A stretch of DNA of 59,592 nucleotides from an uncultured Clostridia bacterium (GCA_944377425.1 CALWEX010000087.1:1-59592); one strand, 5' to 3'; positions 34,023-42,849 are shown, counted from the first letter of the stretch. A program made the numbers and translations. The notes: generated by a model from the letters alone, not told the origin.

Positions 34023-34481
34023 ATGCAGTCAGTCAACATATTTAAAACAAATAAAATACTTTTATTGCCTGCTGTGGTTATATTATTAGGCATTTTATTC
34101 CATTCATCTGTGCTTTTTTATATAAACATTACAATTCCGCCAGATGTTCTTAGCAGTACTGATTTAATAAACACCAGATTAGCTTTAAGAGCAACGGCAG
34201 AGAAAGTTTTCAGCCTTTCTTCGGTTTTATCTATGCTGCTTAGCGTTATACTGCTGTATCTTTACATTAAAAAAGGCAGTCACATTCCGTATAAAAAATT
34301 GCTTTACGGCTTTATATCATCAACTATTTTGGCTTTTTTATTTAGTATACCTTTCTCACTTTTAGACAAAGAATTTTCAGCTGACTATATGCTGCCTTTA
34401 ATAAGCTCATGGCCAGCAATAACTGTATTATTCCTTATACTTATGCTTCTTAACTGGGGCAAAAAAGCAAATAAGCATTAG
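34023..34481 (+). CDS. Hypothetical four-helix membrane protein
   Basis: Not recognised. 152 residues with four hydrophobic segments (about 12-34, 58-80, 92-115, 124-145) and short loops; a positively charged segment (YIKKGSHIPYKK) between helices 2 and 3 suggests this loop faces the cytoplasm. AAAGAGGTG precedes the ATG and a good promoter lies 60 bases upstream. It is transcribed alone, just before the ppx-ppk1 region; no functional link is implied. Confidence 0.65.
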   Translation: MQSVNIFKTNKILLLPAVVILLGILFHSSVLFYINITIPPDVLSSTDLINTRLALRATAEKVFSLSSVLSMLLSVILLYLYIKKGSHIPYKKLLYGFISSTILAFLFSIPFSLLDKEFSADYMLPLISSWPAITVLFLILMLLNWGKKANKH

Positions 34482-34574
34482 TTACCACTGTATACAATAA
34501 AATATACAAATAATACTAACAGCTATATTTTCTTTAATCCAGCGCAGGAGTTAAATAAAAATATATCGACAAAT

Positions 34575-34602
34575 TTTACCATAATTTAACACATTATTAA
34601 CA
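34575..34602 (+). promoter_or_regulatory. PhoP box-like operator upstream of ppx-ppk1
   Basis: TTTACC (34575), TTAACA (34586) and TTAACA (34597) follow each other at exactly 11-base intervals. The known PhoP box of Firmicutes is a tandem of TT(A/C/T)A(C/T)A spaced about 11 bases. A promoter (TTGATA 34612-34617, 18 bases, TATTAT 34636-34641) lies just downstream, the expected place for activation at low phosphate. Confidence 0.65.
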
Positions 34603-34750
34603 CATTCTGCCTTGATAGACAGCAGTATATTTTTCTATTATATTACTATAAACATTCTATGTTTAAAACACGGTTTAACAGTTAATATTATATTTAATAT
34701 TTAAAATAAAAATGACGTTAGAAAAAAGTTAGAAAGAGAGATGACCTTAA

Positions 34751-35653
34751 CTGAAATACGGCATAATAGATATCGGTTCTAACTCAATCTGCCTTGTGGC
34801 ATACGAGATTGGCTCAGGCCGGTTTAAAACACTTTTTAAAGAAAAAACAATGGCAGGTCTTGCCGGATATGTAAAAAACGGCATAATGACAAAAGACGGC
34901 ATAGACAAAGCCTGCTCATGCCTTTTGGAGTTTAAGCATATATTAGAAAGCCTTGATATTACGGAATATTCAGTTTTTGCAACTGCATCATTAAGGAATA
35001 TATCAAATACAGAAGAATCTGTTTCTGAAATAAAAAAAGGTACTGGCTTTGATATAGAAGTTATTTCTGGATATGACGAAGCTGTATTCAGCTGTAAAGG
35101 TGCCATGAATGATACTGAAATGGAAAACGGTGTATTTATAGATACCGGCGGCGGCAGTACCGAAATAGTTTCCCTTGATAAAAACGAAATAACCGACGCC
35201 ATAAGCATACCTCTTGGCTCACTTAAGCTGTATTCCGATTTTGTAACTAAAATACTGCCTAAAAAATCTGAAGCTTCAGCAATGCGGAATTATATAAAAA
35301 AATCTATTAAAGACAACGGCATTAAAAGCGTAACAAGCGATGATGCCATTTACTGCGTAGGCGGTACAGCAAGAGCTATTTTAAAAATTTCAAACTCCGT
35401 TTTTGGTGCCGAAAAGAAAAACCGCATTATAACTTCAAGCCAAATGGAAAAACTTATAGATTTGCTCTGCTCGGACAAAAAAACAGCAACATCTATTATA
35501 CTAAAGCATTGTCCTGACCGTATTCATACTATAATACCGGGAACACTTATATTAAACGGTGTTATGCAGAAAATGGGATGTAAAAAAATAGTAGTAAGCT
35601 GTTTTGGTGTAAGGGAGGGATATTTATGTCAGAGAATACTAAAAAAAGCATGA
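34751..35653 (+). CDS. ppx: Exopolyphosphatase / guanosine pentaphosphate phosphatase (Ppx/GppA)
   Basis: Hydrolyses the ends of polyphosphate (or pppGpp). About 300 residues: the ASKHA phosphate-binding start KYGIIDIGSNSICLVAYEIG, TASLRNISN, then IDTGGGSTEIVS and YCVGGTARAI. It is the short two-domain form. The frame has a stop (TAA) directly before CTG at 34751, and the family start motif begins immediately after that CTG, so CTG seems to be the initiation codon; the next candidate, GTG at 34796, would remove the catalytic DIGSNS loop. AGAAAGAGAG lies upstream. The end overlaps ppk1 by 28 bases. Confidence 0.85.
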   Translation: MKYGIIDIGSNSICLVAYEIGSGRFKTLFKEKTMAGLAGYVKNGIMTKDGIDKACSCLLEFKHILESLDITEYSVFATASLRNISNTEESVSEIKKGTGFDIEVISGYDEAVFSCKGAMNDTEMENGVFIDTGGGSTEIVSLDKNEITDAISIPLGSLKLYSDFVTKILPKKSEASAMRNYIKKSIKDNGIKSVTSDDAIYCVGGTARAILKISNSVFGAEKKNRIITSSQMEKLIDLLCSDKKTATSIILKHCPDRIHTIIPGTLILNGVMQKMGCKKIVVSCFGVREGYLCQRILKKA

Positions 35654-37785
35654 ACGATTTTTCTTTCACACAAAACAGAGAGTTAAGCTGGCTTAAATTC
35701 AACAACCGCGTTCTTGAGGAGGCAATGGACGAAAGTGTGCCTGTTATAGAGCGTTTAAAATTTATATCAATATTTACAAGCAATTTAGACGAATTTTTTA
35801 TGGTGCGTGTGGGCAGTCTTTTTGACTTAGCCCAAATCACGCCTGATGATAAAGACAATAAAACAGGTGACTCACCTATAGACCAGCTTAGAAAAATATT
35901 TGCTACAGTACCTGCCCTTATTGCAAAGCGCGACAATACTTATAAAGATGTATGCCATATTTTAGACGAATTTGGCATAAGTGATGTTACTGATGATGAG
36001 TTAACGGAGGATGAAAGCAAGATTGTAAATAATTATTTTGAGCAGCTTATAAATCCTGTGCTTTCACCACAGATTATAGACCCACATCATCCGTTCCCGC
36101 ACTTAAAGAACAAAACTCTTTACATAGCTGCAACGCTTCAGGGCAAAAAGGACAAAGTATCCTTGGGCATAATACCTGTGCCTGAATCAGTGCCGCCTTT
36201 TATAACGCTTTCTGAAAGACCACTAAGGTTCATAAGGATTGAAAACATTATACTTAACCGCTGTCAGCAGGTATTTGGTATTTATAATGTTTCAAAAAGC
36301 GCTGTTATTTCTGTTACGCGAAATGCGGATATTAGCTTTGATGAGGAAAAATTTGATGATTCCGATGATGACTATCTTAAAATAATGAGCCATCTGCTTA
36401 AAAAACGTGGTCGTCTTGCCCCTGTACGCCTTGAAATTCAGGGAGAAAAAGCAAATGGCATTGAAAAGCTTTCGGAAATGCTGCAAAAAAGGCTTGATAT
36501 AGACAAAAGCCAGGTGTTTTTTACTACATCACCTATTAACATGAAATATGTTTTCAGTTTAGAGAAAAAAATCCCTGACTCATTTTTAGGTGACATAAAG
36601 TATACACCATATTCTCCAAGGTATCCTGAAGATTTAAACCCAAACGAGAGCATTATAAAACAAATTGAGCAAAAAGACAGGCTTTTGTTCTATCCTTTTG
36701 ACCAAATGGAACCGTTTTTAAAGCTTCTTAGGGAATCGGCTAAAGATGAAAACGTAATTTCAATTAAAATAACAATATATCGCCTTGCTTCAGCATCAAA
36801 AATAGCTCATGAGCTCTGTACAGCCGCAGAAAATGGCAAAGATGTAACCGTTCTTGTAGAGCTTAGGGCGCGTTTTGATGAGGCCAACAACATAGCTTGG
36901 GCTGAGAGACTGGAACAGAGCGGCTGCCGAGTTATATATGGCATAGATAACTTTAAATGCCATTCCAAAATATGCCTTATTACAAGACGTGTTAAAAACA
37001 ACATGAAGTATATAACACAAATAGGCACAGGAAATTATAACGAGAAAACTGCTCTTATGTATACAGACCTTTGTCTTATGACTGCTGACGATGAGATAGG
37101 CCATGACGCAACTGTATTTTTCCAAAACATGCTTATAGCAAACCTTAACGGCAGCTATTCAAAGCTTTTGGTTGCGCCTATATCCCTTAAGCCTAACCTT
37201 ATGCGCCTTATAGACGAAGAAATAGCCAAAGGCGACAAAGGCCGAATTATAATTAAGGCAAATTCCCTTACTGAAAGAGATATAATAGACAAGTTTTCCG
37301 AGGCCTCAAAAGCCGGGGTTAAAATACAGCTTATACTGCGCGGTATATGCTGCCTTAGACCTGGTATAGAAGAAAAAACAGAAAACATAACTGTTACAAG
37401 TATTGTAGGCAGATATTTGGAACATTCAAGGATTTACTGCTTTGGAACAGGCGAAAACACAAAAATATTTATTTCTTCAGCGGATTTAATGACAAGAAAT
37501 ATATCAAGGCGTGTGGAGATAGCCTGCCCTATTTATGATACTGACGTAAAAAATCAAATTTTAAAAATACTCTACATTATACTTAAAGATAATGTTAAAG
37601 CAAGGGTTCTTTTAAGCGATGGCAATTATATAAAAAAATACAACCAAAGCGGAGATAAAATAGACTCACAGCTGTATTTTATGGAAAACAGCCTGCATAA
37701 ACCTTTAAATACCACTGTAAAAGAGCCACCTAAAACAATAGAGCGCAAAAGCCTTTTGCAAAGAATATTTGGTAAGAACAAATAA
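35626..37785 (+). CDS. ppk1: Polyphosphate kinase 1
   Basis: Makes polyphosphate from ATP reversibly. 719 residues with the four family domains: N-terminal FTQNRELSWLKFNNRVLEEA (about 15-35), a head domain with DPHHPFPHLKNKTLY, and two catalytic phospholipase-D-like domains. The autophosphorylated histidine is in DNFKCHSKICLI (near 447), the second in YLEHSRIYCFG (near 600). Pairing with ppx behind a Pho-type box points to phosphate-controlled polyphosphate turnover. AAGGGAGGG precedes the ATG. Confidence 0.96.
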   Translation: MSENTKKSMNDFSFTQNRELSWLKFNNRVLEEAMDESVPVIERLKFISIFTSNLDEFFMVRVGSLFDLAQITPDDKDNKTGDSPIDQLRKIFATVPALIAKRDNTYKDVCHILDEFGISDVTDDELTEDESKIVNNYFEQLINPVLSPQIIDPHHPFPHLKNKTLYIAATLQGKKDKVSLGIIPVPESVPPFITLSERPLRFIRIENIILNRCQQVFGIYNVSKSAVISVTRNADISFDEEKFDDSDDDYLKIMSHLLKKRGRLAPVRLEIQGEKANGIEKLSEMLQKRLDIDKSQVFFTTSPINMKYVFSLEKKIPDSFLGDIKYTPYSPRYPEDLNPNESIIKQIEQKDRLLFYPFDQMEPFLKLLRESAKDENVISIKITIYRLASASKIAHELCTAAENGKDVTVLVELRARFDEANNIAWAERLEQSGCRVIYGIDNFKCHSKICLITRRVKNNMKYITQIGTGNYNEKTALMYTDLCLMTADDEIGHDATVFFQNMLIANLNGSYSKLLVAPISLKPNLMRLIDEEIAKGDKGRIIIKANSLTERDIIDKFSEASKAGVKIQLILRGICCLRPGIEEKTENITVTSIVGRYLEHSRIYCFGTGENTKIFISSADLMTRNISRRVEIACPIYDTDVKNQILKILYIILKDNVKARVLLSDGNYIKKYNQSGDKIDSQLYFMENSLHKPLNTTVKEPPKTIERKSLLQRIFGKNK

Positions 37786-37789
37786 ATGA

Positions 37790-37832
37790 TAAAAAAACCG
37801 TCGAAACACACATTTTCGGCGGTTTTTAGTAT
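37790..37832 (+). terminator. Terminator after ppk1
   Basis: AAAAACCGTCGAAA pairs with TTTCGGCGGTTTTT around a 7-base loop; T-run on the plus strand. Confidence 0.85.
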
Positions 37833-37919
37833 TTTTACGATATTTATTTAAAAAAGTGTAACATAAAGAGCTTTTATGAATAATATGTACTATAAAAATC
37901 AAAAAAAGGATGTAATTAA

Positions 37920-39452
37920 ATGTATTATTCAAACAGCTCAAACTATTCAAACGAAAGCGAACGCAGATGTGACTGCCGACAGAACGGCAATTCAAACTGC
38001 TGCTCCATCAACAATTCATCATGCCGCCGCAATTCTTCTAACTGTTCTAACTGTTCTAACTGCTCCAATTGCTGTAATTGCTCTAACTGTTCTAACTGCT
38101 GCTGTCATAACAAAGACTGCTGCACAAACCCAAGTGTTACCGTTGGAAGCACCACAACAGGGGCGCCTGGTACCGTTGCTTCTGTTACAAATTCCGGTAC
38201 AGACTGCAACGCGGTTTTAAATTTTACCATACCTGCCGGACAAAACGGCGCTAACGGCACACCTGCCACAGTTACTGTTGGCTCTACTACTACTGGCGCG
38301 CCTGGCACTGCCGCTACTGTTACCAATTCCGGTACAGCGCAGAATGCAGTTTTAAACTTCACTATTCCTGCTGGCGCTAACGGCACTAATGGAACTAACG
38401 GTACTCCGGCTACTGTTACTGTTGGCACTACTACTACTGGCGCACCTGGTACTAATGCTTCTGTTACTAACTCCGGTACTCCTCAAAATGCTGTTTTAAA
38501 CTTTACAATTCCTGCTGGTGAAAACGGCAAAGATGGTGCTGACGGTACAGACGGTACTCCAGCTACTGTTACTGTTGGCACTACTACTACCGGCGCGCCT
38601 GGTACTGACGCTTCTGTTACTAACTCAGGCACTACTCAAAACGCTATTTTTGACTTTACTATTCCTGCCGGTGAAAACGGTAAAGACGGAACACCTGCTA
38701 CAGTTACTGTTGGCACTACTACTACCGGCGCACCTGGTACAAACGCTTCTGTTACTAACTCCGGCACAACACAGAATGCTGTTTTTAACTTCACTATTCC
38801 TGCTGGCAAAAACGGTACAGATGGTACTGATGGCGCAGACGGAACTCCGGCTACTGTATCTATAGGAACTACAACTACCGGAACACCTGGTACAAAAGCT
38901 TTTGTTACAAATACAGGCACTAACCAGGACGCTGTTTTTAACTTTACTATTCCTGCTGGTAAAGACGGTAAAGATGGCAAAGACGGTACAAACGGCCTTG
39001 CAGCTTACGGCGGATTATACCATTCTAAAAGCCAAACAGCAAAACCAGCATCATCTGGAACTTATCAGCAGTTACAGCTTGACTCTATAATGCCGCTTTC
39101 AAACATAACAACAGGTTTAAACAACATGATGGTTAACAGCGGCGGAAACTACGAAATATCATACAGTATTGGTATTGCATCTAAAGGCACAAGCGACACT
39201 AAAACAACTTCGACAAATATGACTTTTACAACGGCAATACGCAAAAACGGTGTTGCCATACCGCAGACAGTATGTACTGCTAGCGTTTCACCAAGCCAGA
39301 GCAAACAGAATTACTACAACACATCATATGTAACACTGGCAAGCAACGATGTACTTGACTTAGTTTTCAAAGTAGACGATAATACAAACGCAGGCAACCT
39401 TACAATATACCCAAATGCAGACTGTTCACTTACTATTAAAAGACTTAGCTGA
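37920..39452 (+). CDS. BclA-like repeat surface protein with Cys/Asn/Ser-rich head
   Basis: A 510-residue protein in three parts. Residues 1-70 are nearly all Ser, Asn and Cys with tandem NCS units (SNCSNCSNCCNC) and about 20 cysteines. Residues 71-360 are six repeats of 45, 48 or 51 residues of the form TPATVTVGTTTTGAPGT, then ASVTNSGTxQNAVLNFTIPAG, each joined by a collagen-like NGKDGxDG stretch of 2-5 triplets. Residues 361-510 form a TNF/C1q-like C-terminal domain as in BclA (LQLDSIMPLSNITTGLNNMM start). No signal peptide is seen, which fits spore-coat or exosporium proteins assembled in the mother cell. Function is inferred. RBS AAAGGATG. Confidence 0.75.
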   Translation: MYYSNSSNYSNESERRCDCRQNGNSNCCSINNSSCRRNSSNCSNCSNCSNCCNCSNCSNCCCHNKDCCTNPSVTVGSTTTGAPGTVASVTNSGTDCNAVLNFTIPAGQNGANGTPATVTVGSTTTGAPGTAATVTNSGTAQNAVLNFTIPAGANGTNGTNGTPATVTVGTTTTGAPGTNASVTNSGTPQNAVLNFTIPAGENGKDGADGTDGTPATVTVGTTTTGAPGTDASVTNSGTTQNAIFDFTIPAGENGKDGTPATVTVGTTTTGAPGTNASVTNSGTTQNAVFNFTIPAGKNGTDGTDGADGTPATVSIGTTTTGTPGTKAFVTNTGTNQDAVFNFTIPAGKDGKDGKDGTNGLAAYGGLYHSKSQTAKPASSGTYQQLQLDSIMPLSNITTGLNNMMVNSGGNYEISYSIGIASKGTSDTKTTSTNMTFTTAIRKNGVAIPQTVCTASVSPSQSKQNYYNTSYVTLASNDVLDLVFKVDDNTNAGNLTIYPNADCSLTIKRLS

Positions 39453-39460
39453 TATACACC

Positions 39461-39488
39461 AAAGACCGGGGGGTTCCCGGTCTTTATT
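39461..39488 (+). terminator. Terminator after the first BclA-like gene
   Basis: AAAGACCGGG pairs with CCCGGTCTTT around a GGGTT-type loop, with a T-rich end. Confidence 0.85.
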
Positions 39489-39547
39489 TATACTGTGCCC
39501 CATTTATTAAATTGTGAATATTATAAAATAAAAAAGGAAGTGTTACT

Positions 39548-40831
39548 ATGGACTGCAATAAGCGTGACTGCTGCAACACATGTATAAGAATTGGAAACAC
39601 TGTTACAGGCCAGCCTGGTACGGCGGCTTCTGTAACTAACTCCGGTTCATGCTGTTGTCCTGTTCTTAATTTTACAATACCTGAAGGCGAGCGTGGGCAA
39701 GACGGCGCTTCTGCAACAATTACTATAGGCACTACCACCACCGGCTCTCCCGGTTCTCCGGCTTCTGTTACTAACTCTGGCACTGCACAAAACGCCATTT
39801 TAAACTTTACCATTCCTGCCGGACAAAACGGCAAAGATGGAATTAATGGCAAAGATGGTACTTCCGCTACCGTTACTGTTGGCACTACCACTACCGGCTA
39901 TCCCGGTTCTCCTGCTTCTGTTACTAACTCCGGTACTGCTCAAAATGCTATTTTAAACTTCACCATTCCTGCCGGACAAAACGGCAAAGATGGAATTAAT
40001 GGCAAAGATGGTACTTCCGCTACTGTTTCTGTCGGCACTACCACTACCGGCTCTCCCGGTTCTCCGGCTTCTGTTACTAACTCTGGCACTGCTCAAAATG
40101 CTATTTTAAACTTCACCATTCCTGCCGGACAAAACGGCAAAGACGGAATTAATGGTACTGATGGCAAGGATGGTACTTCCGCTACTGTTTCTGTTGGCAC
40201 TACCACTACCGGCTCTCCCGGTTCTCCGGCTTCTGTTACTAACTCTGGTACTGCTCAGAATTCTATTTTAAACTTTACTATTCCTGCCGGGCAAAACGGC
40301 AAAACGCCTGTTGTAACTGTAGGGCCTACAACCACTCTTAACGCCGGCCAGCCAGCTACGGCTACAGCAATACCAACATCCGACGGTATACAGATTGATT
40401 TTGGCATTCCTCAAGGTAAGCCAGGAAATAATGCTAATCAGTCATTTGCTTCGTTTTTTAATTACGGAACTTTATTTAATAATGGCTCTCAGCTGCCTTT
40501 TTATCCAGTAGTTACAGACATTACAGGACAGATTGTACAGGTAAGTCAGGAACAAATATCTCTTGAAGCAGGGTACTATCTTGTATCATACCATGTTTCG
40601 GCTATACTATCTGATGCCGGATACATGCAGATTACACCTTTTTACAGTTCAACATCACATCTTGAATTAGGAATTTATTTTTTAACACCGGAAGGACGCT
40701 CAACTGCCAACGGTTCAAATACAATTATTATATATATACCTGAAAAAACAAACTTTACACTGACTTACAACAGCAATGTATCAAGCCGAGATGGTGCTGC
40801 TACACTTTCAATTTTAAAACTGCAAAGATAA
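39548..40831 (+). CDS. Second BclA-like repeat surface protein
   Basis: A 427-residue paralogue of the preceding protein. A short Cys-rich head (DCNKRDCCNTCIRIGN) replaces the long one. Five repeat units follow (about 14-245), four of them almost identical (SATVSVGTTTTGSPGSPASV, then TNSGTAQNAILNFTIPAGQN, joined by GKDGINGKDG), then a divergent sixth unit (TPVVTVGPTTTLNAG) and a C-terminal domain (about 290-427; SFASFFNYGTLFNNGSQLPF) of the BclA/C1q type but quite different from that of the neighbour. No signal peptide. Own RBS (AAAAAGGAAG) and terminators on both sides, so it is separately transcribed. Confidence 0.75.
   Translation: MDCNKRDCCNTCIRIGNTVTGQPGTAASVTNSGSCCCPVLNFTIPEGERGQDGASATITIGTTTTGSPGSPASVTNSGTAQNAILNFTIPAGQNGKDGINGKDGTSATVTVGTTTTGYPGSPASVTNSGTAQNAILNFTIPAGQNGKDGINGKDGTSATVSVGTTTTGSPGSPASVTNSGTAQNAILNFTIPAGQNGKDGINGTDGKDGTSATVSVGTTTTGSPGSPASVTNSGTAQNSILNFTIPAGQNGKTPVVTVGPTTTLNAGQPATATAIPTSDGIQIDFGIPQGKPGNNANQSFASFFNYGTLFNNGSQLPFYPVVTDITGQIVQVSQEQISLEAGYYLVSYHVSAILSDAGYMQITPFYSSTSHLELGIYFLTPEGRSTANGSNTIIIYIPEKTNFTLTYNSNVSSRDGAATLSILKLQR
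39728..40310 (+). repeat. Near-identical 153/153/162-base tandem repeats
   Basis: Four copies start at about 39728, 39881, 40034 and 40196. Long stretches, for example around ATTCCTGCCGGACAAAACGG, are identical between copies, so unequal crossing-over could change the number of units while keeping the frame (all periods are multiples of 3 and of the collagen triplet of 9 bases). Confidence 0.8.
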
Positions 40832-40832
40832 A

Positions 40833-40868
40833 CAAAAACGAACACGGCTTTTTCCGTGTTCGTTTTAT
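40833..40868 (+). terminator. Terminator after the second BclA-like gene
   Basis: AAACGAACACGG pairs with CCGTGTTCGTTT around CTTTTT; A/T tracts on both sides allow use by the convergent gene as well. Confidence 0.88.
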
Positions 40869-40931
40869 TTATTGTACTACAGCTGCAAAACCTGAAAGTC
40901 TTTGGTTGGGAGAACGCAACTGTTACAGGGG

Positions 40932-42098
40932 TCAATTAAAATAATCTATTGCAAACTGTGCCATAAATCCAGCAGCATAGTCCATACAGTCTTCATCTAA
41001 TTGAAGTTTTGAGCTATGCAGAGGATAAGACTCAAACTTTTCATCGTTTTGTGCGCCTATTAATACATAAAGCAAAGGACATATAGCATTATATTTTGAA
41101 AAATCCTCATTAAGTCCACTTATAGGATAATGGCACAAAGCAGATTTACCAAAAAGCTTTTCTGCCGTTTTAGCACCTTCCGCAGCCAATTTTGAATCAT
41201 TAATAACTGCTCCGCAGCCTGAAGGCACAACAGACACTTCAGCCTCTGCCCTAAAAGCTTTTGCCGTACACTGCGCTATTCTTTCAACGGCTTCTATTAC
41301 ATGTTCTATTGCCTCATCAGAGTAATACCTGCATGTGCCTTCCAAAACGGCCTCGCCTGAAATTACATTTCTTGCCGTTCCGGAATTAAGAGTGCCTATA
41401 GACAATACCGCCATATTATCAAGGCTTAACTCACGGCTTATTATTGTTTGAAGGTTCATAACTATAGCTGAAGCTGCAACTGTGGCATCTACAGCTGTAG
41501 ATGGGCTTCCGCCATGGCCGGATTTTCCTTTTACTTTAATATCTACTCCTGCCGAAGCCGCCATTCTTGGCCCCGGCTCAACTGAAATTTTGCCTACAGG
41601 CATATCGCTTTTAACATGTATTCCTACTATAGCGGAACAATCATTAAGCTCTCCGCTTTCAACCATTTTTTCAGCACCACTTGGGAGAAATTCCTCCGAT
41701 GGCTGGAATATAAACTTAACCGTTCCTTTAATTTTGTCCTTATGAATATTAAGTATTTTAACAGCTTGCATAAGAGATGCAGTATGCGCATCATGTCCAC
41801 AGGCATGCATTACACCATGGTTTACAGATGAAAACTCAAGGCCTGTTTCCTCCTCAACAGGCAGTGCGTCCATATCAGCTCTAAGGCCCAGTACTTTGCC
41901 GTTATCCTCACCTTTTATTATGGCTATAACACCTGTTTCGGCAGGGCGTATATAGTCAATACCTAATTTTTCCAGCTCTTTAATTATTAATTCAGTTGTA
42001 GCAAATTCTTTTCCGCTTAACTCAGGGTTCTTGTGCAGTTGTCTTCTTAAAGCTATGGTTTCTTCTTTAAAAACAGCCGTTTCTTTTAAAATATCCAT
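40932..42098 (-). CDS. M20-family amidohydrolase (aminoacylase/hippurate hydrolase type)
   Basis: Zinc peptidase-family enzyme that removes acyl groups from N-acyl amino acids or related amides. 388 residues: LRRQLHKNPELSGKEF at the start, the metal-ligand motif MHACGHDAHTA near 100, FQPSEE near 137, GGSPSTAVDATV in the dimerisation domain, and a final ISGLNEDFSKY. ATG at 42098 has AGGAG in front; an upstream ATG at 42140 has none. The promoter (TTGACA, 17, TATAAT) is covered by a perfect inverted repeat, suggesting a dedicated repressor that is not encoded next to it. Confidence 0.9.
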   Translation of the reverse strand: MDILKETAVFKEETIALRRQLHKNPELSGKEFATTELIIKELEKLGIDYIRPAETGVIAIIKGEDNGKVLGLRADMDALPVEEETGLEFSSVNHGVMHACGHDAHTASLMQAVKILNIHKDKIKGTVKFIFQPSEEFLPSGAEKMVESGELNDCSAIVGIHVKSDMPVGKISVEPGPRMAASAGVDIKVKGKSGHGGSPSTAVDATVAASAIVMNLQTIISRELSLDNMAVLSIGTLNSGTARNVISGEAVLEGTCRYYSDEAIEHVIEAVERIAQCTAKAFRAEAEVSVVPSGCGAVINDSKLAAEGAKTAEKLFGKSALCHYPISGLNEDFSKYNAICPLLYVLIGAQNDEKFESYPLHSSKLQLDEDCMDYAAGFMAQFAIDYFN

Positions 42099-42210
42099 TT
42101 TTTCACTACTCCTATACTTAGAACGCTTAGAAAGGGGCAAAACCTACTTACTGATAAAACACAACGTATACACATACTGCCAACGATACGTTAATATATT
42201 TCATATATTT

Positions 42211-42251
42211 GAATATAAATAAATTATATTTTATTTATATTCAGGTGTCAA
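42211..42251 (-). promoter_or_regulatory. M20 gene promoter with perfect palindromic operator
   Basis: Minus strand TTGACA (42246-42251) and TATAAT (42223-42228), 17 bases apart. GAATATAAATAAA (42211-42223) and its exact reverse complement (42230-42242) form a 13-bp inverted repeat with a 6-base centre, spanning the -10 and the spacer. Confidence 0.75.
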
Positions 42252-42300
42252 ATACACATTAATTAAACCAGTTAAGCATCATAAAATTTTAATAAGCACA

Positions 42301-42334
42301 AAAAATGCCGGATGGTTTCCCATCCGGCATTTTA
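42301..42334 (-). terminator. Terminator after hsp20
   Basis: AAAATGCCGGATGG pairs with CCATCCGGCATTTT around a TTTC loop; perfect 14-bp stem. Confidence 0.88.
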
Positions 42335-42368
42335 ATTATTTAAAACTTTAATTTAGCTTATGCAATTT

Positions 42369-42818
42369 TTAGCCTTCAATAGCTATATAACCTTTGTTTT
42401 CTATTGCATTTTTCATTTTATCAGCAGGGAACTCTATATGGAGTATACCAGCATCAAATTTAGCTTTAATGTCGTTTTCCTGAACATTATTGCCTACATA
42501 AAAGCTTCTCTGGCAGCTGCCTGAGTATCTTTCACGTCTGATATAGTTACCGTTGTTGTCCTTTTCATCTTTATCAATAGCTCTTTGAGCACCTACTGTA
42601 AGATAACCGTTTTCAAGTTTAAGTGAAACATCTTCTTTCTTGCATCCTGGAAGGTCCATATCAAGAATATAGTTTCCGTCTTTTTCTTTAATATCTGTTT
42701 TCATCATGTTACGCTCTCTCTTGCCCATAAGCGGATTGTGGTTTGTGAAAAAGCTGTTTTCAAAAGGTGTCATAAAATCATCAAATAAATCTTCTCCAAA
42801 AAGTCTTGGCATCATCAT
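42369..42818 (-). CDS. hsp20: Small heat shock protein, Hsp20/alpha-crystallin family
   Basis: ATP-independent holdase chaperone, 149 residues. N-terminal MMMPRLFGEDLFDDFMTPFE, the alpha-crystallin domain at about 42-135 (MKTDIKEKDGNYILDMDLPG, then the GYLTVGAQR strand and ERYSGSCQRSFYV), and the conserved end AGILHIEFPAD. Transcribed alone from a CIRCE-type promoter; AGGAGG lies 8 bases before the ATG next to a small palindrome that may affect translation. Confidence 0.93.
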   Translation of the reverse strand: MMMPRLFGEDLFDDFMTPFENSFFTNHNPLMGKRERNMMKTDIKEKDGNYILDMDLPGCKKEDVSLKLENGYLTVGAQRAIDKDEKDNNGNYIRRERYSGSCQRSFYVGNNVQENDIKAKFDAGILHIEFPADKMKNAIENKGYIAIEG

Positions 42819-42835
42819 AAGTCATACCTCCTAAT

Positions 42836-42849
42836 AGCGCTTAAGCGCT
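42836..42849 (-). promoter_or_regulatory. Palindrome next to the hsp20 ribosome binding site
   Basis: AGCGCTTAAGCGCT in the transcribed leader, a 5-bp GC-rich stem with TTAA loop, ends 3 bases before TAGGAGG. It could form a hairpin that holds the ribosome binding site; a thermosensor role is speculative. Confidence 0.4.

Noticed and set aside
38105..38980. Long reverse-strand reading frames across the BclA-like genes
   Set aside because: They are mirror frames of repetitive Thr/Gly/Ala codons; no RBS or promoter and composition only reflects the sense repeats.
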